NCBI GenBank assembly: GCA_938008575.1
Contig: CALLKB010000276.1
Location: forward strand, 1-16,824
Source: an uncultured Cytophagaceae bacterium
GTDB lineage: Bacteria; Bacteroidota; Bacteroidia; Cytophagales; Spirosomataceae
Reading direction: 5' to 3'
Length of the DNA stretch: 16,824 bases
Shown here: positions 1 through 7,893 of the stretch, piece after piece
How the letters are laid out: every line of letters begins with the position of its first letter
Position numbering within the stretch: position 1 is the first letter of the stretch
Program-made: the position numbers and the translations under genes
The notes under the pieces: model-generated
Databases searched by the model: none
Seen by the model: only the letters and a program-made list of their open reading frames with translations
Told to the model about the DNA's origin: nothing

Positions 1-1107
1 AGTCGGTTTATCAAGCAATTGCGTTTGGATTGGGTGAAACAAAATCCTGCTTTAACGTGGACAGAGCCTTCCGTGAGTTTTGATTTAGCTGAAAATGCAC
101 CAACAAATGAAGTTCACCGTATTGAAAAATCGTATGAAGTCATTCAGCAATTGAAAGCCAAATTAGAAACACGCGGATTATCTCCGTCTGCCATGGCCCA
201 ATTTGCCAATTGTAGTTTGCAATACTATTATAGCTATGTGTTGGACTTGCGGAAAGAGAAGCAGTATGAGGATGAATTGGGAGCTGATGTGTTTGGTACG
301 TGGGTGCATAAAGTTTTAGAGAATGTAGATAAAGCAATTTTAGCATCGCATGACGGCTGGGTAGACCAGGCGGATGTGGCAGCTCGGATTGAAAGTTTGG
401 ATGATTTGTTGAATCAAGCCATGGTAGAAATTCAAGATCGAGAGGGTGTTTTTGAGATGGAAAAAGGTTTCAATTTCGTATTGAAAGAAGTGGCCAAAAC
501 CATTTTAACGAGTTATTATCAGTCGGAATCCATTGGGAATACGGGACGTGTCCAATTGCTTGATACCGAGATGGATCTAAATACCTTGGTTCCCGTGAGT
601 TTTGAAGGAGCTGACTTTTCGGTGAAGTTGAAGGGGCGTGTCGACCGATTGGATCGGGTGGATGGCGTGTATCGCATCATTGATTACAAAACGGGAAAAG
701 TAGAAACAAAGGATTTGACGGTTGGCGACCAGGGATTAGCCGCGGCATTGGTTTCGGAGGATTTGAAGGGCAAATTATTGCAGTTGTGGTTATATAAATT
801 TTTGTTGGCTGATGCGGTTCGTGCGCAAACGAACCCTTTGTTTGCAGGATTAGATTGGAAAAATATATTGATTGAGCCAGGAATAATTTCTTTCCGCAAC
901 TTAGGTGCTGGCGTATTATCTGTGCCAAAATTGGGTTTATGGTTTGAAGAAGGTCAAAACATGGAAGGATTCATTTCGGATTCTATGAAATTGATTCAGG
1001 CTTGGGTGGACAAGATCTTGGATCGATCGAAGCCCTTTGAGAAAACATCTGATGTGGAATCATGCCAATTTTGCGACTTCAAGGTAATTTGCCATCGGGA
1101 GATTTAA
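1..1107 (+). CDS. RecB/AddB-like PD-(D/E)XK nuclease, 3' part (5' end outside window)
   Basis: The frame is open from base 1, so only the last 368 residues are present. They match the C-terminal nuclease domain of AddB/RecB-type repair exonucleases (PDDEXK_1 family), which process double-strand DNA ends. Visible motifs are an S-x-S-A start with Cys71 followed by an aromatic stretch, GTWVHKVLE with His103, GRVDRLD with Asp215, and IDYKTGK with Asp228 and Lys230 as the catalytic core. The tail has Cys355, Cys358 and Cys364 (C-x2-C-x5-C). Together with Cys71 this gives the four-cysteine arrangement that holds a 4Fe-4S cluster in AddB-type nucleases. The missing upstream part would normally carry a helicase-like or inactivated helicase region. 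The family is secure; the exact subfamily cannot be decided without the N-terminus. The gene ends 30 bases before the next ATG and is probably co-transcribed with the genes downstream. Confidence 0.9.
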   Translation, partial: SRFIKQLRLDWVKQNPALTWTEPSVSFDLAENAPTNEVHRIEKSYEVIQQLKAKLETRGLSPSAMAQFANCSLQYYYSYVLDLRKEKQYEDELGADVFGTWVHKVLENVDKAILASHDGWVDQADVAARIESLDDLLNQAMVEIQDREGVFEMEKGFNFVLKEVAKTILTSYYQSESIGNTGRVQLLDTEMDLNTLVPVSFEGADFSVKLKGRVDRLDRVDGVYRIIDYKTGKVETKDLTVGDQGLAAALVSEDLKGKLLQLWLYKFLLADAVRAQTNPLFAGLDWKNILIEPGIISFRNLGAGVLSVPKLGLWFEEGQNMEGFISDSMKLIQAWVDKILDRSKPFEKTSDVESCQFCDFKVICHREI

Positions 1108-1137
1108 GTGTTATTTTTGTGTTTTAAAAGACAAAAC

Positions 1138-1422
1138 ATGACATTTCAAGAAATCAACGAACGTATTCATGCACTAGCTTCCCAAAAGGGCGGACAGGGT
1201 GTTTCTTTCAAATTTGCATTTCCTTCAGGCATCATTGTGGTTAATTCTGATGGCACAGTGACCAACGAAAACGTGGATGCTGATTGTACGATCGCTTCAA
1301 CTGAGGAGAATTTCACAGCTTTATTAAAGGGTGAATTAAATCCTATGATGGCCGTGATGACTGGAAAAGTGAAAATTTCTGGAGATATGTCGGTAGCGAT
1401 GAAGCTTCAAAACTTGCTATAA
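1138..1422 (+). CDS. SCP2 sterol-binding domain protein
   Basis: This is a small soluble protein of 94 residues that looks like a stand-alone SCP2 (sterol carrier protein 2) fold, which binds lipids or other hydrophobic ligands. The supporting pattern is an amphipathic N-terminal helix, then strands (VSFKFAFPSG, GIIVVNSDG), a central acidic segment with DADCTIAST, and the family's typical C-terminal run: helix, LLKGELNPMMAVMTGKVKI, then SGDMSVAMKLQNLL. The ATG at 1138 was chosen over an upstream GTG at 1108, because the extra ten residues (LFLCFKRQN) do not fit the domain. No ligand or pathway can be inferred from the sequence. The stop codon shares one base with the mnmE start (TAATG), which implies translational coupling with mnmE, although no functional link is known to me. 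Confidence 0.8.
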   Translation: MTFQEINERIHALASQKGGQGVSFKFAFPSGIIVVNSDGTVTNENVDADCTIASTEENFTALLKGELNPMMAVMTGKVKISGDMSVAMKLQNLL

Positions 1423-2789
1423 TGTTATTTCAAGACACGATTGTGGCATTGGCAACCCCAGCTGGGGTAGGAGCCATTGGGGTAATCCGCTTGTCGGGTC
1501 CTGATGCGATTCCTCTTGTCAATGCTGTATTTAAGCCCAAAGACTTAACGAAACAGGCTTCTCATACGATACATTATGGTCGGATAGAAGATGCCGGTCG
1601 GGTATATGACGAGGTGGTGGTGAGTTTATACATTGCCCCGAAGAGTTATACCAAAGAAGATGTGGTCGAGATTTCGTGTCATGGATCTCCGTTTATTCAG
1701 GAGAGTATTATTCAATTGTTTGTAGAGAAGGGTGCGCGTTTGGCGCGTGCGGGGGAGTTTACCCAAAGGGCATTCATGCATGGTGCCTTCGATTTGGCGC
1801 AAGCGGAAGCGGTGGCAGATGTTATTGCGGCAGATTCAGCGGTGGCACAAGCGGCGGCTTTGCATCAATTGCGCGGGGGCTTTTCGAATGAATTAGCTGC
1901 CTTGCGGGAGCAATTGATTCATTTTGCGTCATTGATTGAATTGGAATTGGATTTCGGTGAGGAGGATGTTGAATTTGCGGACCGGAAGGATTTAGAGGAT
2001 TTGGTGAACCAATTATTGGTGGCTATTCGTCCTTTAGTTGCGAGTTTCCGAGCAGGAAATGCGATTAAAAATGGTGTGGCGACAGTAATTGTGGGTAAAC
2101 CCAATGCTGGTAAATCCACATTATTGAATGCTTTACTGAACGAAGAACGAGCGATTGTTTCAGATATAGCGGGAACGACGCGTGATAGTTTGGAGGATTC
2201 GTGGGTATTGGGTGGGATTAAGTTTCGTTTAATTGATACGGCAGGTTTGCGCGAGACGGAAGATGTGATTGAGGCAATGGGCGTGGAGCGAACGCAGGCT
2301 TGGGTGAAGAAGGCTCAGGTGGTGATTTATATGGCGGATGCAACGACGGAAACGGCGGCATCTATTCAGACTGGGGTAGAAGCCTTGGGAGCGATTGATA
2401 TTCCGGTTATCCAGATTTTAAATAAGAAGGATCAGGTTTCATCTGAAACATTAGATGCCTTTACAAAAGAAATACCTTCGTTGATCTGTCTTTCGGCAAA
2501 AAACAAGGTAGGCTTGGCCGATTTAGAAAAAGCATTGCTCGATGTGGTGGGCTTGGATCAGGTGAGTACGGGAGGTACATTGGTAACTAATCTACGTCAT
2601 TACCAACATTTACTTCAAACGCAAGAGACCTTGGAATCTGTTTTACGAGGATTGCAAACGGGATTGACGGGTGATTTGATTGCGCAGGACCTTCGGTATG
2701 CCTTACATGATTTAGGGGAGATTACGGGGCAAATATCGAATGATGATTTGTTGAAGAATATCTTTGGGAAGTTCTGTATCGGGAAATAA
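1422..2789 (+). CDS. mnmE: tRNA uridine-5-carboxymethylaminomethyl(34) synthesis GTPase MnmE
   Basis: MnmE (TrmE) works with MnmG (GidA) to modify U34 of tRNAs at the wobble position, using a GTPase switch and a folate-binding N-terminal domain. The 455-residue length is normal. The N-terminus has the family signature DTIVALATP-x-GVGAIGVIRLSG. The G domain, inserted in the helical domain, shows the P-loop GKPNAGKS (225-232), GTTRD (251-255), DTAG (272-275), NKKD (334-337) and SAK (358-360). The protein ends in FCIGK (451-455), with the invariant Cys452 involved in the modification reaction. All key residues are intact, so the protein should be functional. It overlaps the SCP2 gene by one base and is followed by a strong hairpin terminator. 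mnmG is not in the window. Confidence 0.98.
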   Translation: MLFQDTIVALATPAGVGAIGVIRLSGPDAIPLVNAVFKPKDLTKQASHTIHYGRIEDAGRVYDEVVVSLYIAPKSYTKEDVVEISCHGSPFIQESIIQLFVEKGARLARAGEFTQRAFMHGAFDLAQAEAVADVIAADSAVAQAAALHQLRGGFSNELAALREQLIHFASLIELELDFGEEDVEFADRKDLEDLVNQLLVAIRPLVASFRAGNAIKNGVATVIVGKPNAGKSTLLNALLNEERAIVSDIAGTTRDSLEDSWVLGGIKFRLIDTAGLRETEDVIEAMGVERTQAWVKKAQVVIYMADATTETAASIQTGVEALGAIDIPVIQILNKKDQVSSETLDAFTKEIPSLICLSAKNKVGLADLEKALLDVVGLDQVSTGGTLVTNLRHYQHLLQTQETLESVLRGLQTGLTGDLIAQDLRYALHDLGEITGQISNDDLLKNIFGKFCIGK

Positions 2790-2808
2790 ATAGGATTCTA
2801 ATCAAACG

Positions 2809-2844
2809 AAAAATGCCATCGTCAGCTGAGGATGGCATTTTTTT
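2809..2844. terminator. Bidirectional intrinsic terminator between mnmE and the M56 gene
   Basis: A perfect 12-bp stem pairs bases 2809-2820 (AAAAATGCCATC) with 2831-2842 (GATGGCATTTTT) around a 10-base loop. The T-run on the right serves mnmE; the A-run on the left reads as a T-run on the minus strand, so it can also terminate the convergent M56 gene that stops at 2863. Confidence 0.9.
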
Positions 2845-2862
2845 ATTCTTTCATTAATTAAA

Positions 2863-4260
2863 CTAAGGTTTTTTTGTGATTATTTCTATGACGCCATTGG
2901 CGCCATTTTTTCCATATTTTTCATTGGCTTTTTCGCCTTTGAGGACATTCATTGACTCTATTGTTTGGGGATTGATTTTATTTAAATCAAGGTCTTTAAC
3001 AATGGTACCATCTATTACGATTAAAGCTTTGATTTTTTCACTAGGAACAGAAACGAATGCGACACTATCCGCTTTCACAGATATGGGTTTTCCGTTTACT
3101 TTAGTTCCGTTAGAGACTTTTTGTGCAGTTACCGTAACCACTTTGCCATTGATCGTACTCTTGAATTCAAAATTGTTGGAATCAACCGAGATGACTTTTA
3201 CGAATTTTGATGGATTTTCTGGTGGTGATGGTGGGCTTGGAACTGATGCGGGTGGTGGTGGAGGTGGCATGTCGCGTGTGGCAACGGCAAATACTTTCTT
3301 ACCCGTTTTAGGATCTGAAAATATGGTAGAATCCGGTTGGATACTTACAAGAAAGTCTGTTTTAGCAGCTTTCTTAGCTTTTTTTGCTTGCGCTTGGATT
3401 TGAATGCTGCACAAGATTAATGCGCATGCTGCCATAGGTAAAACTGCTACGCGTCTTAAATAGGCAAATTTGGGATTTTTTGAGGTCGTTAATAACATAA
3501 TTCTACGTTTTAGAGATGAGTAATAAAAGGAATGACTAGGGTTTAAAAATTCGTTTCCATAATGTGCTTGCAGTAGCATTTTGGCAAAATCTTGAATATC
3601 GCCGTTTTGAATTGCTTCGCGGTCGGCAATGAATTCATGGATATTTTGGAGCTCTTTGCTAATGAGCCAATGAAAGGGATTGAACCAGGCGATGGATGCG
3701 GCCAATTGGCAAAATAACCTATCGTAAGTATGCTTTTGCTTGATATGGGCCAATTCATGTTGGAATATCTTCTGCCCATGTTCACTCGACAATTCAATAG
3801 ATTGCTTCCAAAACAAGAGATTCAAGAAGGAAAATGGAGCATTTTCTAGGTTGGTCTCTACGATTTCGATTCCCTGATTGGATCTAACGGGATGCGCTCG
3901 TTTGATTTGGTAGATTTTATAAATGCCCAAAGCTAAATAGGCCAATAATGTCAACGAGATACCTGCTGCAATAAATAGCCCGATTTGATTCCAATCGGTT
4001 TGTTCCACTTTTGGTTGAATTTGGATCGAATTCAGGTAAATCATGGATTGGCTGATGCTGGCTGCTTGTTCTTCGCTCACCGACAAGAAATCAAATTTGA
4101 CAAATGGGCCGAAAAGACTGAGTAGGAGTGATGCCAACAAGTAAAAGCGGTTGTATTGATGCATCAACGTGTTTTTAAGAAACGCGGTGTAGTATCCAAA
4201 ACAAATGCCTGAAAGGGCAATTGACTTGAGTGCATAGATGAAAATAGCTGAACTAGTCAT
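2863..4260 (-). CDS. M56 (BlaR1-like) membrane metallopeptidase with Pro-rich linker and TonB-plug-like C-terminus
   Basis: This 465-residue protein is the probable sensor/protease partner of the BlaI-type repressor encoded just upstream. Hydrophobic segments at about 5-25, 38-56, 94-115 and 272-290 give a membrane topology like BlaR1/MecR1. The zinc-protease motif HELAH is at 168-172, followed by ELQNIHEFIADREAI with Glu209 as the likely third zinc ligand and Asp213 nearby. There is no penicillin-binding sensor domain. Instead, after the last membrane segment come a Lys/Ala-rich stretch, a polyproline stretch (about 331-349) and a C-terminal segment (about 413-463: VIDGT, INPQTIESMNVLKGEKA, YGKNGANGVIEIITKK) that resembles the plug domain of TonB-dependent receptors. 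This arrangement occurs in Bacteroidota M56 proteins. The first 8 bases overlap the repressor gene. The signal it senses is unknown; family and protease assignment are secure, regulatory role is inferred. Confidence 0.88.
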   Translation of the reverse strand: MTSSAIFIYALKSIALSGICFGYYTAFLKNTLMHQYNRFYLLASLLLSLFGPFVKFDFLSVSEEQAASISQSMIYLNSIQIQPKVEQTDWNQIGLFIAAGISLTLLAYLALGIYKIYQIKRAHPVRSNQGIEIVETNLENAPFSFLNLLFWKQSIELSSEHGQKIFQHELAHIKQKHTYDRLFCQLAASIAWFNPFHWLISKELQNIHEFIADREAIQNGDIQDFAKMLLQAHYGNEFLNPSHSFYYSSLKRRIMLLTTSKNPKFAYLRRVAVLPMAACALILCSIQIQAQAKKAKKAAKTDFLVSIQPDSTIFSDPKTGKKVFAVATRDMPPPPPPASVPSPPSPPENPSKFVKVISVDSNNFEFKSTINGKVVTVTAQKVSNGTKVNGKPISVKADSVAFVSVPSEKIKALIVIDGTIVKDLDLNKINPQTIESMNVLKGEKANEKYGKNGANGVIEIITKKP

Positions 4261-4621
4261 TTTGTTTTGCTTTTAGTTGTTCGATTAAGTTCTCTAAATC
4301 TTCGATGGACATTTGGTTTTTATCCACTAAAAAGGAAACGACATTAGAGTAAGATCCTTCGAAAAAGGATTCGGTTAGACCAGCCATTCGTTGGCCTGAG
4401 TAAACTTCTTTGCTAATCAGCGCGGAATACAAATTGTTCCGATTGGGATTTGAGATTTGAACAAACTCCTTCTCCACAAGAATTTTTAATAGGGTGGCGA
4501 TGGTGTTGGAATGTGCCTTGGGTTCGGGGAGTAGCTCGATGATGTCTTTCAGAAAACCACCCTCAGGTAGGTTCCAAATAACCTGCATAATTTGTTCTTC
4601 CGCTTGCGTGAGTTTTTTCAT
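4253..4621 (-). CDS. BlaI/MecI/CopY-family transcriptional repressor
   Basis: This 122-residue protein is a winged-helix repressor of the BlaI/MecI family, which binds palindromic operators as a dimer and is inactivated by proteolysis when its BlaR1-like partner is activated. The N-terminal DNA-binding domain begins MKKLTQAEEQIMQVIWNLPE; the recognition-helix region is AHSNTIATLLKILVEKEFV, followed by a wing (ISNPNRNNLYSALIS). The C-terminal part (about 80-120) is helical and acidic, fitting the dimerisation region. The gene overlaps the M56 gene by 8 bases and is preceded by two TAACTAA-type palindromes, so autoregulation is likely. No beta-lactamase or PBP2a gene is present in the window, so a role in beta-lactam resistance is not supported; the pair may control other, unlinked genes. 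Confidence 0.93.
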   Translation of the reverse strand: MKKLTQAEEQIMQVIWNLPEGGFLKDIIELLPEPKAHSNTIATLLKILVEKEFVQISNPNRNNLYSALISKEVYSGQRMAGLTESFFEGSYSNVVSFLVDKNQMSIEDLENLIEQLKAKQND

Positions 4622-4641
4622 ATTTTTTCTTTTGCTTGGGT

Positions 4642-4671
4642 CAAATGTATAACTAAAAATTTAGTTACAAA
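4642..4671 (-). promoter_or_regulatory. Promoter of the blaI-like/M56 operon with operator filling the spacer
   Basis: On the minus strand, TTTG (4671-4668) and TACATTTG (4649-4642) match the Bacteroidota -33 (TTTG) and -7 (TAnnTTTG) elements. The 18 bases between them are exactly the near-palindrome TAACTAAATTTTTAGTTA (4667-4650). A dimeric repressor bound here would cover both promoter elements. The -7 box lies about 20 bases upstream of the ATG. Confidence 0.75.
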
Positions 4672-4678
4672 ATTATTT

Positions 4679-4696
4679 TAACTAAATTTTTAGTTA
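4679..4696. promoter_or_regulatory. Second BlaI-type operator palindrome
   Basis: TAACTAAATTTTTAGTTA at 4679-4696 is the exact reverse complement of the plus-strand sequence at 4650-4667. The two 18-bp sites are 29 bases apart start to start, near three helical turns, so two repressor dimers could bind on roughly the same DNA face. Half-site is TAACTAAA. Binding by the adjacent repressor is inferred from position and symmetry. Confidence 0.75.
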
Positions 4697-4735
4697 AAAA
4701 TGCAAGCGAAGAAAATTATGATTGAGAATTTCAGT

Positions 4736-6322
4736 TTATGGGTTTACTTTTTGATAGACTTCAAATAAAGCATCTACTTGGAGAAATGGCTCGCCATATT
4801 TAAGTTTCGCCATTGAAATTTGATTCCGAACATCAAATGTTTTAGCAAGTTTGTATTCTTTTTGCATAAGTTCGGGAATCTCTTTTTTTATTTCGGTAGC
4901 TTCTCCAGCTCTTAATACCAACCACTCTGGCTTGAGGTAATTAATTACTGCGGAATATTTTTCAGTTTTGAGTGTTTTCCTGGTTTTTACTACTTCAGGA
5001 GATGACATACCAGGAAAATCATAGGTTTTGAGGTTCGAATAAAAGCCAATATATCCCAAACACTCCATAAATACTCGATCCTTGGGTTTCGAATTTGCTT
5101 TTAACCAAAGACCGATTTGTTTCCTATTTCCCAATTCAACAATCTTTTGTTGGTATTTAATCATTCGCATTCCCAAATAAAAATTACTAAACATGAAAAT
5201 ACAAATCCCTATTAAACTGGCTATGGATGCATATTTCATGATTTTGAATCGTTCATTCGTAAAAAATGCTTCATATATGTCGTTTGCAATTAGGGTTAAT
5301 ATGATTAAAGATGGTGTTATTACGGAAGGTAAATACCAAGGTGACGGTCCTTGTCCTGATACAATATTTAAGTATAGCACCATGAGTAGGCTTGCAATTG
5401 AAAGTGCTCTTGCAATTTTGTTTGTGCCAGGAATTAACCAATAGAAAAGCGTTATAAAACTCAATATTTGAGCAATGGGTTTAAAGAGTCCCCAACCTCC
5501 AAAATTAACAGCGTAAGCAGGTAAGAATAGATTAGGGGAGCCATTAAAGTTCCGACAATAATTTATAAATGTGTCAATGAGATAGTCGAAGGAGTAAACT
5601 TTTGATTTGGCTATGATGGTATGTGGAATAGGGGTTCCATAATAATTATCCGTAATGATTAACCAGGGGCTAAATAAAAGAAAGGCAAAGCCAATCGCCT
5701 TAAAAATGTGAAATAAATTCTGACGCGTAAATCTTGTGCTATTATTAACGTTAAATATTACAAATCCTAAAATGAGTATACTAGCATAAATAAAACCATC
5801 AGGTCTGGTGAACATGATTCCTGAAAAGCAAATGGCATATCTCCAAGTTTCTGTAAGTGGGAATGAAATCAGCAAATAGATTAATAGGATTTCAAAAAAT
5901 ACCATGAATGCAGATTCCATGCCATTAATTGAATTATCTACTATGAGGAAGCTAAATGCAAAGAAAAATAATGTTATAAAGTAGAAAAACGTGGGGTATT
6001 GCAGCTTTTGGATGATTTTAAATAAAATGATACTCGTTGATGAGAGCACAATTGAGCAAACAATTCGATAAATCCAAATCGTAAAATCGTCTGATTGATT
6101 TAAAAATATATACTTGATGAATGCAGGGAAAAGTGTACCGATGGGAGAAGTATATGTCATCGTATATTCACCGATGTTATAAACTAAGCCATTTCCCAAA
6201 GCTAGATTTTTGGAAGCGCGATAAGTAATATACCAATCCTCCCAGCGATGATCAGTGACTATTGCAAAAAGTAGGCAGATACTAAATAATAATAAGATCC
6301 CGAATATTATGTTTCTATTCAT
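4736..6322 (-). CDS. GT-C superfamily multi-pass membrane glycosyltransferase (paralogue 1)
   Basis: This 528-residue membrane protein has around ten hydrophobic segments and resembles the ArnT/PMT/AftB-like GT-C glycosyltransferases that use polyprenyl-phosphate sugars on the outer face of the inner membrane. The first external loop carries the acidic pair E28-D29 in DHRWEDWYITYRASKNLALG, in the position of the GT-C catalytic acidic motif, followed by GNGLVYNIGE and TYTSPIGTL (58-64). Other family-like features are NGMESAFMVFFE, TRPDGF, GTPIPHTIIAKS and GQGPSPWYLP. The C-terminal ~130 residues are largely soluble (MECLGYIGFYS, DFPGMSSPE). It is closely related along its whole length to the gene immediately upstream and lies 14 bases behind it, so the two form an operon born by tandem duplication. 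Sugar and acceptor cannot be told from the sequence. The coding DNA is visibly richer in A+T than mnmE or the GH20 gene. Confidence 0.78.
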   Translation of the reverse strand: MNRNIIFGILLLFSICLLFAIVTDHRWEDWYITYRASKNLALGNGLVYNIGEYTMTYTSPIGTLFPAFIKYIFLNQSDDFTIWIYRIVCSIVLSSTSIILFKIIQKLQYPTFFYFITLFFFAFSFLIVDNSINGMESAFMVFFEILLIYLLISFPLTETWRYAICFSGIMFTRPDGFIYASILILGFVIFNVNNSTRFTRQNLFHIFKAIGFAFLLFSPWLIITDNYYGTPIPHTIIAKSKVYSFDYLIDTFINYCRNFNGSPNLFLPAYAVNFGGWGLFKPIAQILSFITLFYWLIPGTNKIARALSIASLLMVLYLNIVSGQGPSPWYLPSVITPSLIILTLIANDIYEAFFTNERFKIMKYASIASLIGICIFMFSNFYLGMRMIKYQQKIVELGNRKQIGLWLKANSKPKDRVFMECLGYIGFYSNLKTYDFPGMSSPEVVKTRKTLKTEKYSAVINYLKPEWLVLRAGEATEIKKEIPELMQKEYKLAKTFDVRNQISMAKLKYGEPFLQVDALFEVYQKVNP

Positions 6323-6336
6323 AATTATTTGAAAAA

Positions 6337-7893
6337 TTAAAGCCTTTTGTATAAATAAAATACGGCATCAAAGTCTAAATAAGGTTGGCCATATTTGATT
6401 TTAGCATGTGCGACATCAAGTCGCTTATCAAAAATTTTAACCAAGTGATATTGCTTTGATAAAAGATTAGGCACCTGTTTGTTGATATTCTCAATTTCAA
6501 TAGGTCTAATCGAAATCCAAGTGGGTTTAAGTTCTTGAATCAAAAATCCATATTGATTTGTTTTTAATTTTTTTCTAGTTGCTACCATTTCTGGAGAGGA
6601 CATTCCTGGAAAATCAAATGTTTTTAGTTCCGAGTAAAATCCAATGTATCCAAGGCATTCCATGAAAATGGTATCATGGGCGCTTTTGTGTTTATTGAGC
6701 CAAAGTCCTATTTCTTTTCTATTTCCAAATTCAATAATACGTTGCTGAGCCCGAATCATTCGCATGGCGAAATAGAAATTAGCGCCTAAAATGCCGAGAA
6801 ACACTATTGGGAATAAATAAAAAGTTCTTGTTGGGATTAGACTTTTCAAATCAGAAAAAATGAAAATCCAAATGATAATCGAAGGGCCAGCAACTGCGGG
6901 TAAATACCAGGGAGCAGGACCTTGACCCGATACGATATTTAAATATAAAATCATCGCCAAGGTGGAAAATGAAAGTGATCTAGCAATAGTATTCCCCTTC
7001 CAATTAACCCAATAAAACAATGAAACTAGGCTCATTCCGCGTGCAAAAAGTCCAAATAATCCCCATCCACCGAAATTTTCACCATAGGGTGCTAAATAGA
7101 TATCTGATGATCCTTTGAAGTTTTTGGCATAATTTATAAATGAATTGATAAAATATTCAATGTTATAGGTGCGCGATTTGGCAATGATGGTATGTGGCAC
7201 TGGAGTACCATAATAGTACCATGTCCATAAAAACCAGGGTGTAAAAATGATAGAAGCAATAAATATGGAATAAAGAAGATTCGTTAAATTTTGCTTTGTT
7301 ATTTGTGTACTGGGAAGTGTAGAAAAAATGCTAAAGCCTAATAAAATTGCACCTGCATAGATGAAACCATCAGGCCTACTGAACATGATAAAAGCAAAAA
7401 TTATACCAAGTTTTGTCGGGTAATTTTGGGGTTTTGTAATAAGTAAATAAATTAAATAACATTCAAAAAACACCATAAATGCAGATTCCATCCCATTTAT
7501 CGTATTATCGATAATGATAAAACTCAATGATAATAATAGGATGCCTAAGAAATAGAATAGTCGATTTAGTTTAAAAAATTCTATAATTCGAAATAATGGA
7601 AAAGAGCAGAGGGCAAGAACTATTGAACATATAATTCGATAGGCCCACATTGTTGCATCGTCAGAGTAATCAAGCAATAAATATTTTATCAAAGCGGGTA
7701 TAAGCGTGCCAATGGGTGAGGTATAAGTCATTACCCTTTCCCCAATGTTGAAAACAAGGCCATTTCCCATTGCTAAATTTTTCGAAGCTCTAAAAGTGAT
7801 ATACCAATCCTCCCAACGATGATCTGTGACAAAAGCAAATACCATGCAAACAGCAAAAAGATAGATACTACCTAGTAGAATTTTACGGTTCAT
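6337..7893 (-). CDS. GT-C superfamily multi-pass membrane glycosyltransferase (paralogue 2)
   Basis: This 518-residue protein is the first gene of the two-gene glycosyltransferase operon. It shares with its neighbour the same N-terminal layout, position for position: membrane segment 1, DHRWEDW with E28-D29, GNGLVFNIGE, MTYTSPIGTL, and later NGMESAFMVFFE, SRPDGF, GTPVPHTIIAKS, GQGPAPWYLP, MECLGYIGFYSELKTFDFPGMSSPE. Conservation of the acidic pair and the C-terminal motif block suggests that both copies are active and bind similar substrates; divergence in the central membrane segments and the last ~80 residues suggests different acceptors or sugars. No polysaccharide or LPS biosynthesis genes flank the pair, so the target glycan is unknown. 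The start at 7893 gives the same N-terminal alignment as the paralogue. A possible minus-strand -7 box (TAATTTTG, 7936-7929) lies about 35 bases upstream. Confidence 0.78.
   Translation of the reverse strand: MNRKILLGSIYLFAVCMVFAFVTDHRWEDWYITFRASKNLAMGNGLVFNIGERVMTYTSPIGTLIPALIKYLLLDYSDDATMWAYRIICSIVLALCSFPLFRIIEFFKLNRLFYFLGILLLSLSFIIIDNTINGMESAFMVFFECYLIYLLITKPQNYPTKLGIIFAFIMFSRPDGFIYAGAILLGFSIFSTLPSTQITKQNLTNLLYSIFIASIIFTPWFLWTWYYYGTPVPHTIIAKSRTYNIEYFINSFINYAKNFKGSSDIYLAPYGENFGGWGLFGLFARGMSLVSLFYWVNWKGNTIARSLSFSTLAMILYLNIVSGQGPAPWYLPAVAGPSIIIWIFIFSDLKSLIPTRTFYLFPIVFLGILGANFYFAMRMIRAQQRIIEFGNRKEIGLWLNKHKSAHDTIFMECLGYIGFYSELKTFDFPGMSSPEMVATRKKLKTNQYGFLIQELKPTWISIRPIEIENINKQVPNLLSKQYHLVKIFDKRLDVAHAKIKYGQPYLDFDAVFYLYKRL

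Noticed and set aside
1108..1137. GTG start giving a ten-residue extension of the SCP2 protein
   Set aside because: The extension does not resemble SCP2 proteins, and the ATG at 1138 opens directly into the first helix.
2876..3403. 175-codon open frame on the plus strand inside the M56 gene
   Set aside because: It lies antisense to a well-supported protease gene, its composition follows from the Pro/Gly-rich complement, and it shows no recognisable domain.
2863..4621. Beta-lactam resistance operon (blaI-blaR1-bla)
   Set aside because: The sensor lacks a penicillin-binding domain and no beta-lactamase or PBP gene is adjacent; only the regulator families match.
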